The translations under genes were made by a program, and so were the position numbers. Under the pieces are notes generated by a model. It did not search any database and was not told the DNA's origin. It worked only from the letters and a program-made list of their open reading frames with translations. This document shows positions 1 through 5,515 of a stretch of DNA of 5,685 nt, in pieces. Origin of the DNA: Actinomycetes bacterium (GTDB lineage: Bacteria > Actinomycetota > Thermoleophilia > Gaiellales > Gaiellaceae); NCBI GenBank assembly GCA_030624785.1, contig JAUXJK010000150.1, positions 1 to 5,685 on the forward strand, given 5' to 3'. Position 1 is the first letter of the stretch; each line of letters begins with the position of its first letter.

Positions 1-635
1 ATCTCGCCGGTTGAGCCAGCCCACGCGCCCAGCTTGCCCTCGATATCTCGGGTTGTGACGCCTGGCCACTCCCGCTCGATTAGGAAGGCAGTAATGCCCT
101 TGTGACCGGCCTCGGTGTCGGTCTTGGCGAATATGAGCGCCGTGTCGGCGATGCTTGCGAATGAGATCCAGGTCTTTTGTCCGTTGAGAATGAAGACGCC
201 GTCCTTCTCGACAGCTGTGGACTGCATCGCGACAACGTCAGACCCGGCGCCTGGCTCGGTCAGGCCAAAGCATCCAAGCTTCTCGCCTTTTGCCTGCGGC
301 ACGAGATAGCGCTGCTTCTGCTCTTCCGATCCGTAGCGGAGGATGGAAAGCGAGTTGAGCCCGACGTGCACGGAGATGAGAGTGCGAAACGCGTTCTCGC
401 CTCGTTCGATTTCCTCGCAAACCAGCGCCTCTGACACGTAGTCGAGCCCGGCGCCGCCGTACTGTTCGGGAATCACGATACCGAGCAGGCCGAGCTCGGC
501 CATGCCCTCGATCACACTCATGTCCAGGTGATGGTTCTGGTCGTTTTCGATTGCGTTCGGGATGATCCGCTCGTCGGTGAATTGCTTCACCGTTTCTCGG
601 ATCGCGCGCTGTTCGTCGGTCAGTGAGAAGTCCAT
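1..635 (-). CDS. Acyl-CoA dehydrogenase (N-terminal 211 residues; runs off left edge)
   Basis: FAD-dependent enzyme that introduces an alpha,beta double bond into an acyl-CoA thioester, passing electrons to electron-transfer flavoprotein; cytosolic. Seen: the frame opens with MDFSLTDEQRAIRETVKQF, the usual helical N-terminal start. A flavin/substrate loop, CFGLTEPGAGSD, lies at residues 122-133, followed by the FAD-contacting QKTWIS at 153-158 and a KLGAWAGSTGE segment at 201-211, where the window ends. The family is normally about 380-390 residues, so the C-terminal helical domain and the catalytic Glu lie outside the window. The ATG at 635 follows the thioesterase stop by 12 bases, with a purine-rich GGCGGA directly before it, so the two genes are very probably co-transcribed. 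The substrate (short, medium or branched chain, or a dicarboxylyl-CoA such as glutaryl-CoA) cannot be decided from this half. Family assignment is secure. Confidence 0.95.
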   Translation of the reverse strand, partial: MDFSLTDEQRAIRETVKQFTDERIIPNAIENDQNHHLDMSVIEGMAELGLLGIVIPEQYGGAGLDYVSEALVCEEIERGENAFRTLISVHVGLNSLSILRYGSEEQKQRYLVPQAKGEKLGCFGLTEPGAGSDVVAMQSTAVEKDGVFILNGQKTWISFASIADTALIFAKTDTEAGHKGITAFLIEREWPGVTTRDIEGKLGAWAGSTGE

Positions 636-647
636 TCCGCCAGCCTA

Positions 648-1064
648 CTAGGACTCAAGCTTCACCAGGGACTCGTTCAGTTCCTTCGGCACTCGGGTAG
701 CGCGCAATGTCGTGGCGTCAACGCATGCATGGGCGGTCCACCCGTCGGCGACGAGACCGTCAGAACCGTCCTTCACGACCGCGTATTCGAAACGCAGGCG
801 CGCGCCGCGGGCGTGCGCGCAACGCGTCCAGATTCGTAGACGATCCCCAAATCGCACGGCTTCTCGATAACGGATATTCATTTCGATGGTCGTGACGTCG
901 ACCCCTGAGGCGACGAGACCCGAGTATCCGCCCGGGACCTGTTCGAGGTATGCGATTCGGGCGATCTCGAACCAGATCACGTGAACGCCATGGTGGATGA
1001 TGCCCTGCGCATCGGTCTCGTTAAACCGCGCGGTCAACTCGGTTGAGAACCGGAATCCATTCAT
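648..1064 (-). CDS. Hotdog-fold acyl-CoA thioesterase (YbgC/4-hydroxybenzoyl-CoA thioesterase type)
   Basis: Likely hydrolyses an acyl-CoA or aryl-CoA thioester to the free acid and CoA, in the cytosol. Seen: 138 residues, the normal size for a single-hotdog YbgC/FcbC-type protein. The N-terminus carries the family active-site stretch ARFNETDAQGIIHH, with the probable catalytic Asp at residue 18 and a His pair at 24-25, then WFEIARIAYLE (31-41) on the central hotdog helix. The middle part (MNIRYREAVRFGDRLRIWT) matches the family pattern for the following strands. The position where relatives often carry Tyr (HxNYxxxFE) is His28 here. I chose the ATG at 1064 because homology begins there; the frame stays open further upstream but that part overlaps the sirtuin and looks non-coding. 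It is the first gene of an operon with the acyl-CoA dehydrogenase 12 bases downstream. Substrate unknown. Confidence 0.9.
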   Translation of the reverse strand: MNGFRFSTELTARFNETDAQGIIHHGVHVIWFEIARIAYLEQVPGGYSGLVASGVDVTTIEMNIRYREAVRFGDRLRIWTRCAHARGARLRFEYAVVKDGSDGLVADGWTAHACVDATTLRATRVPKELNESLVKLES

Positions 1065-1137
1065 GCCATCAGCCAGCCTAGCGTCACCTGGAGTGGCCAA
1101 AGGCCCCCGGGCCGTTCGGCGTGCGTAGGGTGCAGGA
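1065..1137. promoter_or_regulatory. Divergent intergenic region, thioesterase operon / sirtuin
   Basis: These 73 bases must hold the start signals for the minus-strand thioesterase operon and the plus-strand sirtuin. On the plus strand a TAGGGT hexamer at 1126-1131 stands exactly 6 bases before the ATG at 1138, fitting a leaderless -10 element. The same bases also contain AGGG at Shine-Dalgarno distance, so the two readings compete. On the minus strand TAGGCT (1080 down to 1075) lies 10 bases before the thioesterase ATG and is a weaker -10 candidate. I could not recognise a good -35 for either, nor an operator palindrome. Confidence 0.45.
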
Positions 1138-1919
1138 ATGAGCAAAGTCGAGGACAGTCCGCGCCTGATCGACTTGCGGCGCTGATTCTCGCCCATCAAC
1201 CGTGCGTCGTCCTGACGGGAGCAGGTATGGCCACCGAAAGCGGCATTCCAGACTTCCGCTCGCCGACTGGTATCTGGGCGTCGCTCGATCCGATGGAGTA
1301 CGCGACTCTCAGCGCCTTTCGGCGTGATCCGGCCAAGGTCTGGTGGTTCTATCGCAAGCGCATCGAGATGTTGACGGCAGCCGAACCGAACCAGGGCCAC
1401 GTCGCACTGCGCGAGCTGGAGCGGTGCGGGCTGATCGCCGGCATCGTGACCCAGAACATCGACATGCTACATACGCGCGTCGGTAGCTCGAACGTCGTCG
1501 AGGTGCATGGATCCATCCGCACGTCCAGTTGTCAAAGCTGCGCGAGAGAGCACGCGTTGAGCCGGGTGCAGGAGCTGCTTGAGGAGCAGGACGCCGTTCC
1601 GGTCTGCGACAGCTGCGGCGGCATTCTCAAGCCCGACGTTGTGTTCTTCGAGGAACAGCTTCCTGCGCCCGCGATTGATGCGGCGACCGAGCTAGCGGAG
1701 ACCTCGGCTCTGATGCTCGTAGTTGGCTCGGCGCTAGAGGTGCACCCCGTCGCGGGCCTGCCCGACAGGGTGGTCAGTCGGGGTGGGCGGGTGGCGGTTC
1801 TCAACCTCGGGCCGACATCCTTCGACCGACGCGCCGCGCTCAAGCTCGAGCTGGAGGCAGGAGCGACGTTGGCCCGGGTTGTCGATCTCGTCGATGGGCG
1901 GGCGGAAGACGGGCGGTAG
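1138..1919 (+). CDS. cobB: Sirtuin-type NAD-dependent protein deacylase, frameshifted near its N-terminus
   Basis: Removes acyl groups from protein lysines using NAD+, giving nicotinamide and O-acyl-ADP-ribose. Seen: VVLTGAGMATESGIPDFRS (NAD-binding GAG and cap loop), TQNIDMLH, the catalytic His in VHG, two zinc-binding CxxC pairs (CQSC, CDSC), and GSALEVHPVAGLP. The class III signature Ala-x15-Tyr-x2-Arg is present (Ala56, Tyr72, Arg75 in the repaired numbering), as in SIRT5 and CobB, suggesting desuccinylase/demalonylase activity as well as or instead of deacetylase. The reading frame is broken: the ATG at 1138 gives MSKVEDSPRLID and then stops at TGA 1183-1185, while the conserved part lies in another frame, entered around 1173. 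Adding one base there gives a 260-residue protein, normal for the family. That frame has no ATG, GTG or TTG before the ATG at 1227, and starting there would lose the GAG strand. A sequencing error or a true inactivating deletion are both possible. The family is certain; an intact product is not. The symbol cobB is used in the loose bacterial-sirtuin sense. Confidence 0.85.
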
Positions 1920-1939
1920 GCGCGCCGTTTGCTTGCGCT

Positions 1940-2878
1940 TCAGGCGAAGACGTCCGGGGTCGGCACGCGAAGTCGAAGGGCTTTCGGCAAGACCTCGAAG
2001 GTGATCGGTGTCGTGCCCGGCTGTTCACCGTCAAGTTGAATCGGGACGGCCACGTCTGCCTCAATTGTGACCCTGGAGCCCTGCAACAGTTCAGCTCTTG
2101 GATGGGGCAGGTGTGTCCCGCGGTAGATCTTGGGTAGGGAGCGCGCGAGATCTGTCTTGGTGATCGCCCCGATCGCGAGTACGTCGAACATGCCGTCGGT
2201 GGGATCAGCGTCCGGGCACATCTTCATTCCGCCGCCGAGGAAGCGGCAGTTTGCGACGATCACATCCTGCATCGGGCCGTGACGCTGTTCGTCGTCGACC
2301 GTGACCGAGAGCATGGTCGGTTTCCATTTCGAAAACACTGCGAGAGTCGCAACGAGGAATGACGCCTTGCCGCCTAGCACCTTGGACGTTCTGTTTGCAC
2401 GCTCGGCGATCGCCCCGCTCATGCCTGCGCTCGCGACGTTGGCGAAATACGAGCTCTCTGTCTCGCCACTCCAGCTTCGGTAGCTCACGCGCGCCGCGTC
2501 GAGAGTCTGAACTCCACCGTCGCGGGCATTGGTGATCGCTCGGTCTCTCTGTCGGGGAAGCGCGAACGTGCGGGCGAAGTCGCGGCCGGTTCCGAATGGA
2601 ATGACGGCCATGTCGGGCACCGACAGGCCGCGTTCGTGTCGGTCGAGTAGCCCTTGGGCGATCTCGTTGACAGTGCCGTCGCCGCCGACTGCCACGATCA
2701 GCTCGGCGCCGCTCTCGGATGCTTCGTTGGCGAGCTGTGCCAGGTGACCGGGGCGTTGGCTCAGGTAGGCGGGCCCGTCGAGGCCTAACTCTGCTGCGCG
2801 TCGTGCGAGCGTCGGCCACAGGCGTCCGGTTCGGCCGTTCGCTGATGCCGGGTTCACAAGAAACGCGACGCCGGCCAT
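1940..2878 (-). CDS. Diacylglycerol/lipid kinase, YegS/BmrU/DgkB family
   Basis: ATP-dependent lipid kinase, probably phosphorylating diacylglycerol or a related membrane lipid and returning it to phospholipid synthesis; soluble enzyme acting at the membrane face. Seen: 312 residues, usual for the family. FLVNPASANGRTGR is at residues 6-19, the nucleotide-binding VGGDGTVNEIAQGL at 64-77, PFGTGRDFAR at 94-103, and the C-terminal GGGMKMCPDADPTDGMFDV at 215-233. Near the end lies a conserved LDGE (in IQLDGEQ), close to the catalytic acidic residue of relatives. There is no signal peptide or membrane segment. Residue 99 is Arg where most relatives have Asn (GTGNDFAR). The ATG at 2878 is 21 bases after the phosphorylase stop, so the two are probably one operon; the Shine-Dalgarno is poor (GAGG about 14 bases upstream). 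The exact lipid substrate cannot be read from sequence; sphingosine-kinase-like or other lipid kinases share the same fold. Confidence 0.92.
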   Translation of the reverse strand: MAGVAFLVNPASANGRTGRLWPTLARRAAELGLDGPAYLSQRPGHLAQLANEASESGAELIVAVGGDGTVNEIAQGLLDRHERGLSVPDMAVIPFGTGRDFARTFALPRQRDRAITNARDGGVQTLDAARVSYRSWSGETESSYFANVASAGMSGAIAERANRTSKVLGGKASFLVATLAVFSKWKPTMLSVTVDDEQRHGPMQDVIVANCRFLGGGMKMCPDADPTDGMFDVLAIGAITKTDLARSLPKIYRGTHLPHPRAELLQGSRVTIEADVAVPIQLDGEQPGTTPITFEVLPKALRLRVPTPDVFA

Positions 2879-2899
2879 CCGGGTTTGTGCCGCCTCGTC

Positions 2900-3607
2900 C
2901 TAGCTAGTGACGGTGTGGAGTGCGAGCTCGGCCATCTCATCGACCGCCTGTCGCAGATGGTCGTCGGTGATGCGCACGAACTCGCCGTCGATGACGATGT
3001 CGCTGACTGTGAGCAGGCACCCCGCGCTGATCTTTCGTAGGGCCGCGATCGTGAAGAGCACCGCAGCTTCCATTTCGACAGCGAGAATGCCACGGTCGGA
3101 CCAGCGCTGATGTCGGCCCTCATCGGGGTCGTAGAATGTGTCGGAGCTCGCGATCGGCCCGACGCGCGGTTTCTTGCCCAGTTCCTTGGCAGAGTGCACG
3201 GCTCCGTGGACGAGTTCCCAGTCAGCGGTCGGTGCGTGGGGATCCCCGCCGGTGTAGTGCCGTGCCGTGCCATCGGCTGGCACAGCAGACAGTGCGATGA
3301 TTAGGTCGCCCATAGCGAGATCGGGCTGCAGGCCCCCACACGTGCCGACTCGCAAGATGCGCTTCACGCCAAGCTGCGCGAGCTCTTCGAAGACAATTGC
3401 AGCCGAGGGACAACCCATCCCCGTCGACTGCACAGAAACGGGCTTGCCATTGAACTTCCCTGTGTACCCAAGCATGCCGCGCTCGCTGTTGACCTGCTGA
3501 GCTTCGTCGAGGTACGTGTCGGCGAGATACTTGGCCCGTAGCGGGTCTCCCGGCACGAGACAGGCCTCGGCGTAGTCTCCGGGTTCGGCGCGAAGATGAA
3601 TTGGCAT
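2900..3607 (-). CDS. deoD: Purine-nucleoside phosphorylase, DeoD type (NP-I family)
   Basis: Phosphorolysis of (deoxy)nucleosides to a free base and (deoxy)ribose-1-phosphate, in purine salvage; a cytosolic hexamer in this family. Seen: 235 residues, close to E. coli DeoD (about 239). It aligns almost without gaps at the N-terminus: His4, the phosphate loop PGDPLRAKY with Gly20 and Arg24, Arg43 in NSERGMLGYTG, Met64, and the phosphate-binding RVGTCGG (Arg86, Thr89 in place of the E. coli Ser). VEMEAA (177-182) holds the ribose-binding Met-Glu. Asp203 in TVSDIV matches the general-acid Asp of DeoD, and the uridine phosphorylases differ there, so purine specificity is favoured. The ATG at 3607 is chosen because similarity begins exactly there; the open frame reaches further up but overlaps the divergent gene. 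Followed by a lipid kinase in the same direction. A broader nucleoside or methylthioadenosine preference is not excluded. Confidence 0.9.
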   Translation of the reverse strand: MPIHLRAEPGDYAEACLVPGDPLRAKYLADTYLDEAQQVNSERGMLGYTGKFNGKPVSVQSTGMGCPSAAIVFEELAQLGVKRILRVGTCGGLQPDLAMGDLIIALSAVPADGTARHYTGGDPHAPTADWELVHGAVHSAKELGKKPRVGPIASSDTFYDPDEGRHQRWSDRGILAVEMEAAVLFTIAALRKISAGCLLTVSDIVIDGEFVRITDDHLRQAVDEMAELALHTVTS

Positions 3608-3616
3608 GAGGCGAAC

Positions 3617-3622
3617 ACGATA
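3617..3622 (-). promoter_or_regulatory. Candidate -10 element of the phosphorylase gene
   Basis: Read on the minus strand, TATCGT ends 9 bases before the phosphorylase ATG. No Shine-Dalgarno sequence lies in the gap, so the transcript would have only about 2-3 untranslated bases if it starts at the usual distance. A matching -35 is not obvious. Confidence 0.4.
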
Positions 3623-3662
3623 ACGCTTTGCGCGGCGCGAGTCGGAATGTGACGGGGCGCAA

Positions 3663-3668
3663 TACGAT
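3663..3668 (+). promoter_or_regulatory. Candidate -10 element for leaderless acetyltransferase mRNA
   Basis: TACGAT ends exactly 6 bases before the ATG at 3675, so transcription would begin at the A of the start codon. The 6-base gap TCGCGT has no Shine-Dalgarno. The spacing equals that before the sirtuin and tilS. No clear -35 is seen. Confidence 0.5.
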
Positions 3669-3674
3669 TCGCGT

Positions 3675-4460
3675 ATGGCGAAGTTGATCGAAGGGCCGCG
3701 GCTTGCGTCTGTGCTCGAGTTTTGCGAAGCCGACCCTGTCGAGCGCGTGTTTCTCGAGGACATTGCTCGCCGACGACTTGGCCGATTCGTCGCTTTGAGC
3801 TCGCGTGGCACAATCCAGGCGCTCTGCCATGTGGGAGCAAATCTGGTTCCGTCCGGCAGCGGCGTGGCTCGTCTCGGCACCGGCGCTCGCTCGGGGATGC
3901 CTCGAATGATGGTGGGCGATGAGGCCGCGGTTACGGAACTGTGGGATGAAGTCCGAGACAACTTTCCGATCCCACTCGACGACCGGCCTGGTCAGCCCGT
4001 CTACAGCGTCAGCTCGGCGCCTCCGGCGGCAGATACCGCGCTCAGGCTCGCAACGTTTGACGATCTTGACGTTCTCGTCCGCGCCTGTGCTCATGCCTAC
4101 GAGGAAGAGGTCGGAATCGACGCCTACTCCCGTGACCCCGAGATGTTTCGCTGGCGCACACGAAGCCAGATCGAGCTCGGACGCAGCTGGATCTGGCGCG
4201 AGGGCCAAGAGATCCTTTTCAAAGCGGAGGCGTCGGCCTGGACGCCGAGCGCTGTGCAGCTGCAACAGGTTTGGGTCGAACCTTCGCGGCGGGGAGAAGG
4301 TTTTGGAAGGGCTGGCTTCGGAGATCTGTGCCGATTACTTCTCGAGAGCACCCCGACAGTGTGCCTGTTTGCGCGCCCGGAAAACGACGCGGCACACGCG
4401 CTGTACCGAGGCGCGGGCATGACGACCTGCGGTACCTACAGATCTCTTATCTTCCCCTGA
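3675..4460 (+). CDS. Two-domain GNAT-family N-acetyltransferase (probable DUF4081 + GNAT)
   Basis: Probable acetyl-CoA-dependent acetyltransferase; the acceptor is unknown. Seen: 261 residues in two parts. Residues 1 to about 115 form an N-terminal region (FLEDIARRRLGRFVALSSRG, then CHVGANLVPSGSG) resembling the DUF4081 domain that precedes the GNAT fold in many actinobacterial proteins, including a mycobacterial one I recall as Rv2867c. The C-terminal GNAT domain starts near residue 123 (LRLATFDDLDVLV). It carries the acetyl-CoA pyrophosphate-binding motif A, QVWVEPSRRGEGFGRAGF, with the R-x-x-G-x-G/A core at 206-211, and a typical ending FARPENDAAHALYRGAGM. There is no signal peptide or membrane segment. 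The ATG at 3675 is supported by a -10-like hexamer 6 bases upstream. It is divergent from the phosphorylase and 42 bases ahead of tilS, whose own promoter candidate lies in that gap. GNAT assignment is strong; the DUF4081 name is from memory of the family's look and less sure. Confidence 0.85.
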   Translation: MAKLIEGPRLASVLEFCEADPVERVFLEDIARRRLGRFVALSSRGTIQALCHVGANLVPSGSGVARLGTGARSGMPRMMVGDEAAVTELWDEVRDNFPIPLDDRPGQPVYSVSSAPPAADTALRLATFDDLDVLVRACAHAYEEEVGIDAYSRDPEMFRWRTRSQIELGRSWIWREGQEILFKAEASAWTPSAVQLQQVWVEPSRRGEGFGRAGFGDLCRLLLESTPTVCLFARPENDAAHALYRGAGMTTCGTYRSLIFP

Positions 4461-4462
4461 AC

Positions 4463-4483
4463 TTCTTGGCGGTCGAGCCAGAA
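4463..4483 (+). terminator. Small hairpin after the acetyltransferase gene (weak terminator candidate)
   Basis: TTCT-T-GGC pairs with GCCAGAA across a GGTCGA loop, a 7-bp stem with one bulged T (4467), starting 2 bases after the acetyltransferase stop codon. No T-run follows, so intrinsic termination would be inefficient. The arm overlaps the possible tilS -35 (TTGGCG, 4466-4471). It could be chance. Confidence 0.25.
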
Positions 4484-4490
4484 CGCGTCG

Positions 4491-4496
4491 TACACT
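4491..4496 (+). promoter_or_regulatory. Candidate -10 element for leaderless tilS mRNA
   Basis: TACACT ends 6 bases (CGGCTT) before the tilS ATG at 4503, with no Shine-Dalgarno between. TTGGCG at 4466-4471, 19 bases upstream of the hexamer, is a possible -35. Together they suggest tilS has its own promoter, with the transcript starting at the ATG. Confidence 0.5.
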
Positions 4497-4502
4497 CGGC
4501 TT

Positions 4503-5504
4503 ATGGACGTCGGTGCGATCCAGGCGCGCGTCGCAGCTCATATCTCCGAGCATTCGTTGCTCGAACCTGGCGCCGAAATTACCGCTCTCGTGTCGGGAGG
4601 GCCCGACTCAACGTGCCTGTGGCACGTCCTGGGAGCCCTCGGGTACACGGTCAGCGCAGTTCACGTTGCGCATCAGCTCCGCGGCGCAGAATCCGAGGCC
4701 GATGCTGCGCACTGCGCTAGCGTGCTTGGGGCCAGTGTGCTTCCGTGCCCAGTCGACTCTCCAACCGAGTCGCGACTGCGTGAGGCTCGATACGGCATCA
4801 CCGCAGGTACCTTGCGCGCGACCGGCCATACCGCTTCTGACCAGGTTGAGACGGTGCTTCAGCGGCTTGTCTCGAGCGGAACGACTCGTGGTATCCGTGT
4901 GAGGCGTGACGACGGCGTGGTTCGCCCATTGCTGTCCGTCTGGCGTGACGAGACGGTCGCCTACTGCGAAGCCGTCGGTCTCCCCCACCGGAACGACAGT
5001 TCGAACGACGACACCAAGCGTGGGTTGCTGCGGCGAGAGGTGCTGCCGCTGCTTCGCCAACTCCATGGTTCGGCCGACGCCAACATCCTCCGCGCGGTGG
5101 CCGCGAATGAACGGCTTCCTCGACGAGTCGAACGCGGTATCAGCGAGCTTCTGCAGAGCCGAGTTGGCTCTCGTCGCATCGACCTCGGATCTGGTCTAAC
5201 CGCAGTTCGCGAGTACGACAGCCTGTGGCTCGAGCGCGCGCCGACGAAGCTTGAAGGCCAGATTGAATGGTCAGGCTGGCGGCTACAGCCGCTCATGCCC
5301 GGTTTGATCGTTCGAGGATGGCGGGCGGGTGATCGGTTGGGCGAGGATGGTGCGAAGATCCAGGATCTGTTCGTCGATGCAAAGGTCCCCATGTCGGAGC
5401 GAGACGCCTGGCCGCTTGTCGCTCACGGCCGCCGCATCGTCGTCGTGCCAGGCATCGCATGTGCCCCCGGGTATGAGAATGCCGTCGTCGTCGAGAGGGC
5501 ATAG
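4503..5504 (+). CDS. tilS: tRNA(Ile)-lysidine synthetase
   Basis: Ligates lysine to C34 of the CAU-anticodon tRNA-Ile using ATP, so that the tRNA reads AUA and is charged with Ile instead of Met; essential in most bacteria and cytosolic. Seen: 333 residues. The PP-loop ATP-binding motif SGGPDST is at 31-37, HVAHQLRG at 54-61, and GHTASDQVET at 108-117 carries the conserved Asp113 and Glu116. RPLLSVWRDET at 141-151 and RNDSSNDDTKRGLLRREVLPLL at 163-184 are the usual substrate-binding blocks. A short C-terminal tRNA-binding region contains KIQDLFVDAKVP at 285-296, then Arg300 and WPLV. This is the compact actinobacterial form rather than the longer E. coli one. The ATG at 4503 is set by a -10-like hexamer 6 bases upstream. 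hpt starts 11 bases after the stop, the common tilS-hpt(-ftsH) order. Assignment is secure. Confidence 0.97.
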   Translation: MDVGAIQARVAAHISEHSLLEPGAEITALVSGGPDSTCLWHVLGALGYTVSAVHVAHQLRGAESEADAAHCASVLGASVLPCPVDSPTESRLREARYGITAGTLRATGHTASDQVETVLQRLVSSGTTRGIRVRRDDGVVRPLLSVWRDETVAYCEAVGLPHRNDSSNDDTKRGLLRREVLPLLRQLHGSADANILRAVAANERLPRRVERGISELLQSRVGSRRIDLGSGLTAVREYDSLWLERAPTKLEGQIEWSGWRLQPLMPGLIVRGWRAGDRLGEDGAKIQDLFVDAKVPMSERDAWPLVAHGRRIVVVPGIACAPGYENAVVVERA

Positions 5505-5507
5505 GGT
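5502..5507 (+). promoter_or_regulatory. Overlapping Shine-Dalgarno or -10 candidate for hpt, on the tilS stop codon
   Basis: TAGGGT begins with the tilS TAG stop codon and ends 8 bases before the hpt ATG. Its AGGG (5503-5506) is 9 bases from the ATG, a good Shine-Dalgarno distance, so translation from a tilS-hpt mRNA is the simpler reading. The same hexamer also fits TANNNT, so a near-leaderless promoter inside the operon is possible. Confidence 0.4.
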
Positions 5508-5515
5508 AAGCGCCC

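Noticed and set aside
1138..1185. Short 15-codon upstream ORF as a regulatory leader peptide for the sirtuin
   Set aside because: Its first dozen residues fit as the natural N-terminus of the sirtuin once one base is restored, and there is no attenuator hairpin or run of a single regulatory codon.
1065..1400. Upstream extension of the thioesterase frame on the minus strand to a 250-residue protein
   Set aside because: The added N-terminal part is Arg-rich, resembles no family and lies over the clearly coding sirtuin on the other strand; hotdog similarity starts at the ATG at 1064.
1915..1945. Bidirectional terminator in the 20-base convergent gap between sirtuin and lipid kinase
   Set aside because: The gap holds an 8-base palindrome GGCGCGCC (1919-1926) but no stem-loop with a T-run in either direction.
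2205..2819. 204-residue minus-strand open frame inside the lipid kinase
   Set aside because: Extreme Arg/Pro content, typical of an off-frame reading of a high-GC gene; the lipid kinase frame carries all the motifs.
3608..3961. Upstream extension of the phosphorylase frame on the minus strand to 353 residues
   Set aside because: DeoD similarity begins exactly at the ATG at 3607, and the extension is Ser/Arg-rich shadow sequence over the acetyltransferase gene.
3222..4265. Long 347-residue minus-strand open frame
   Set aside because: It is a shadow frame across the phosphorylase and acetyltransferase, both recognised in other frames; composition is Arg/His/Ala-rich and no domain is visible.
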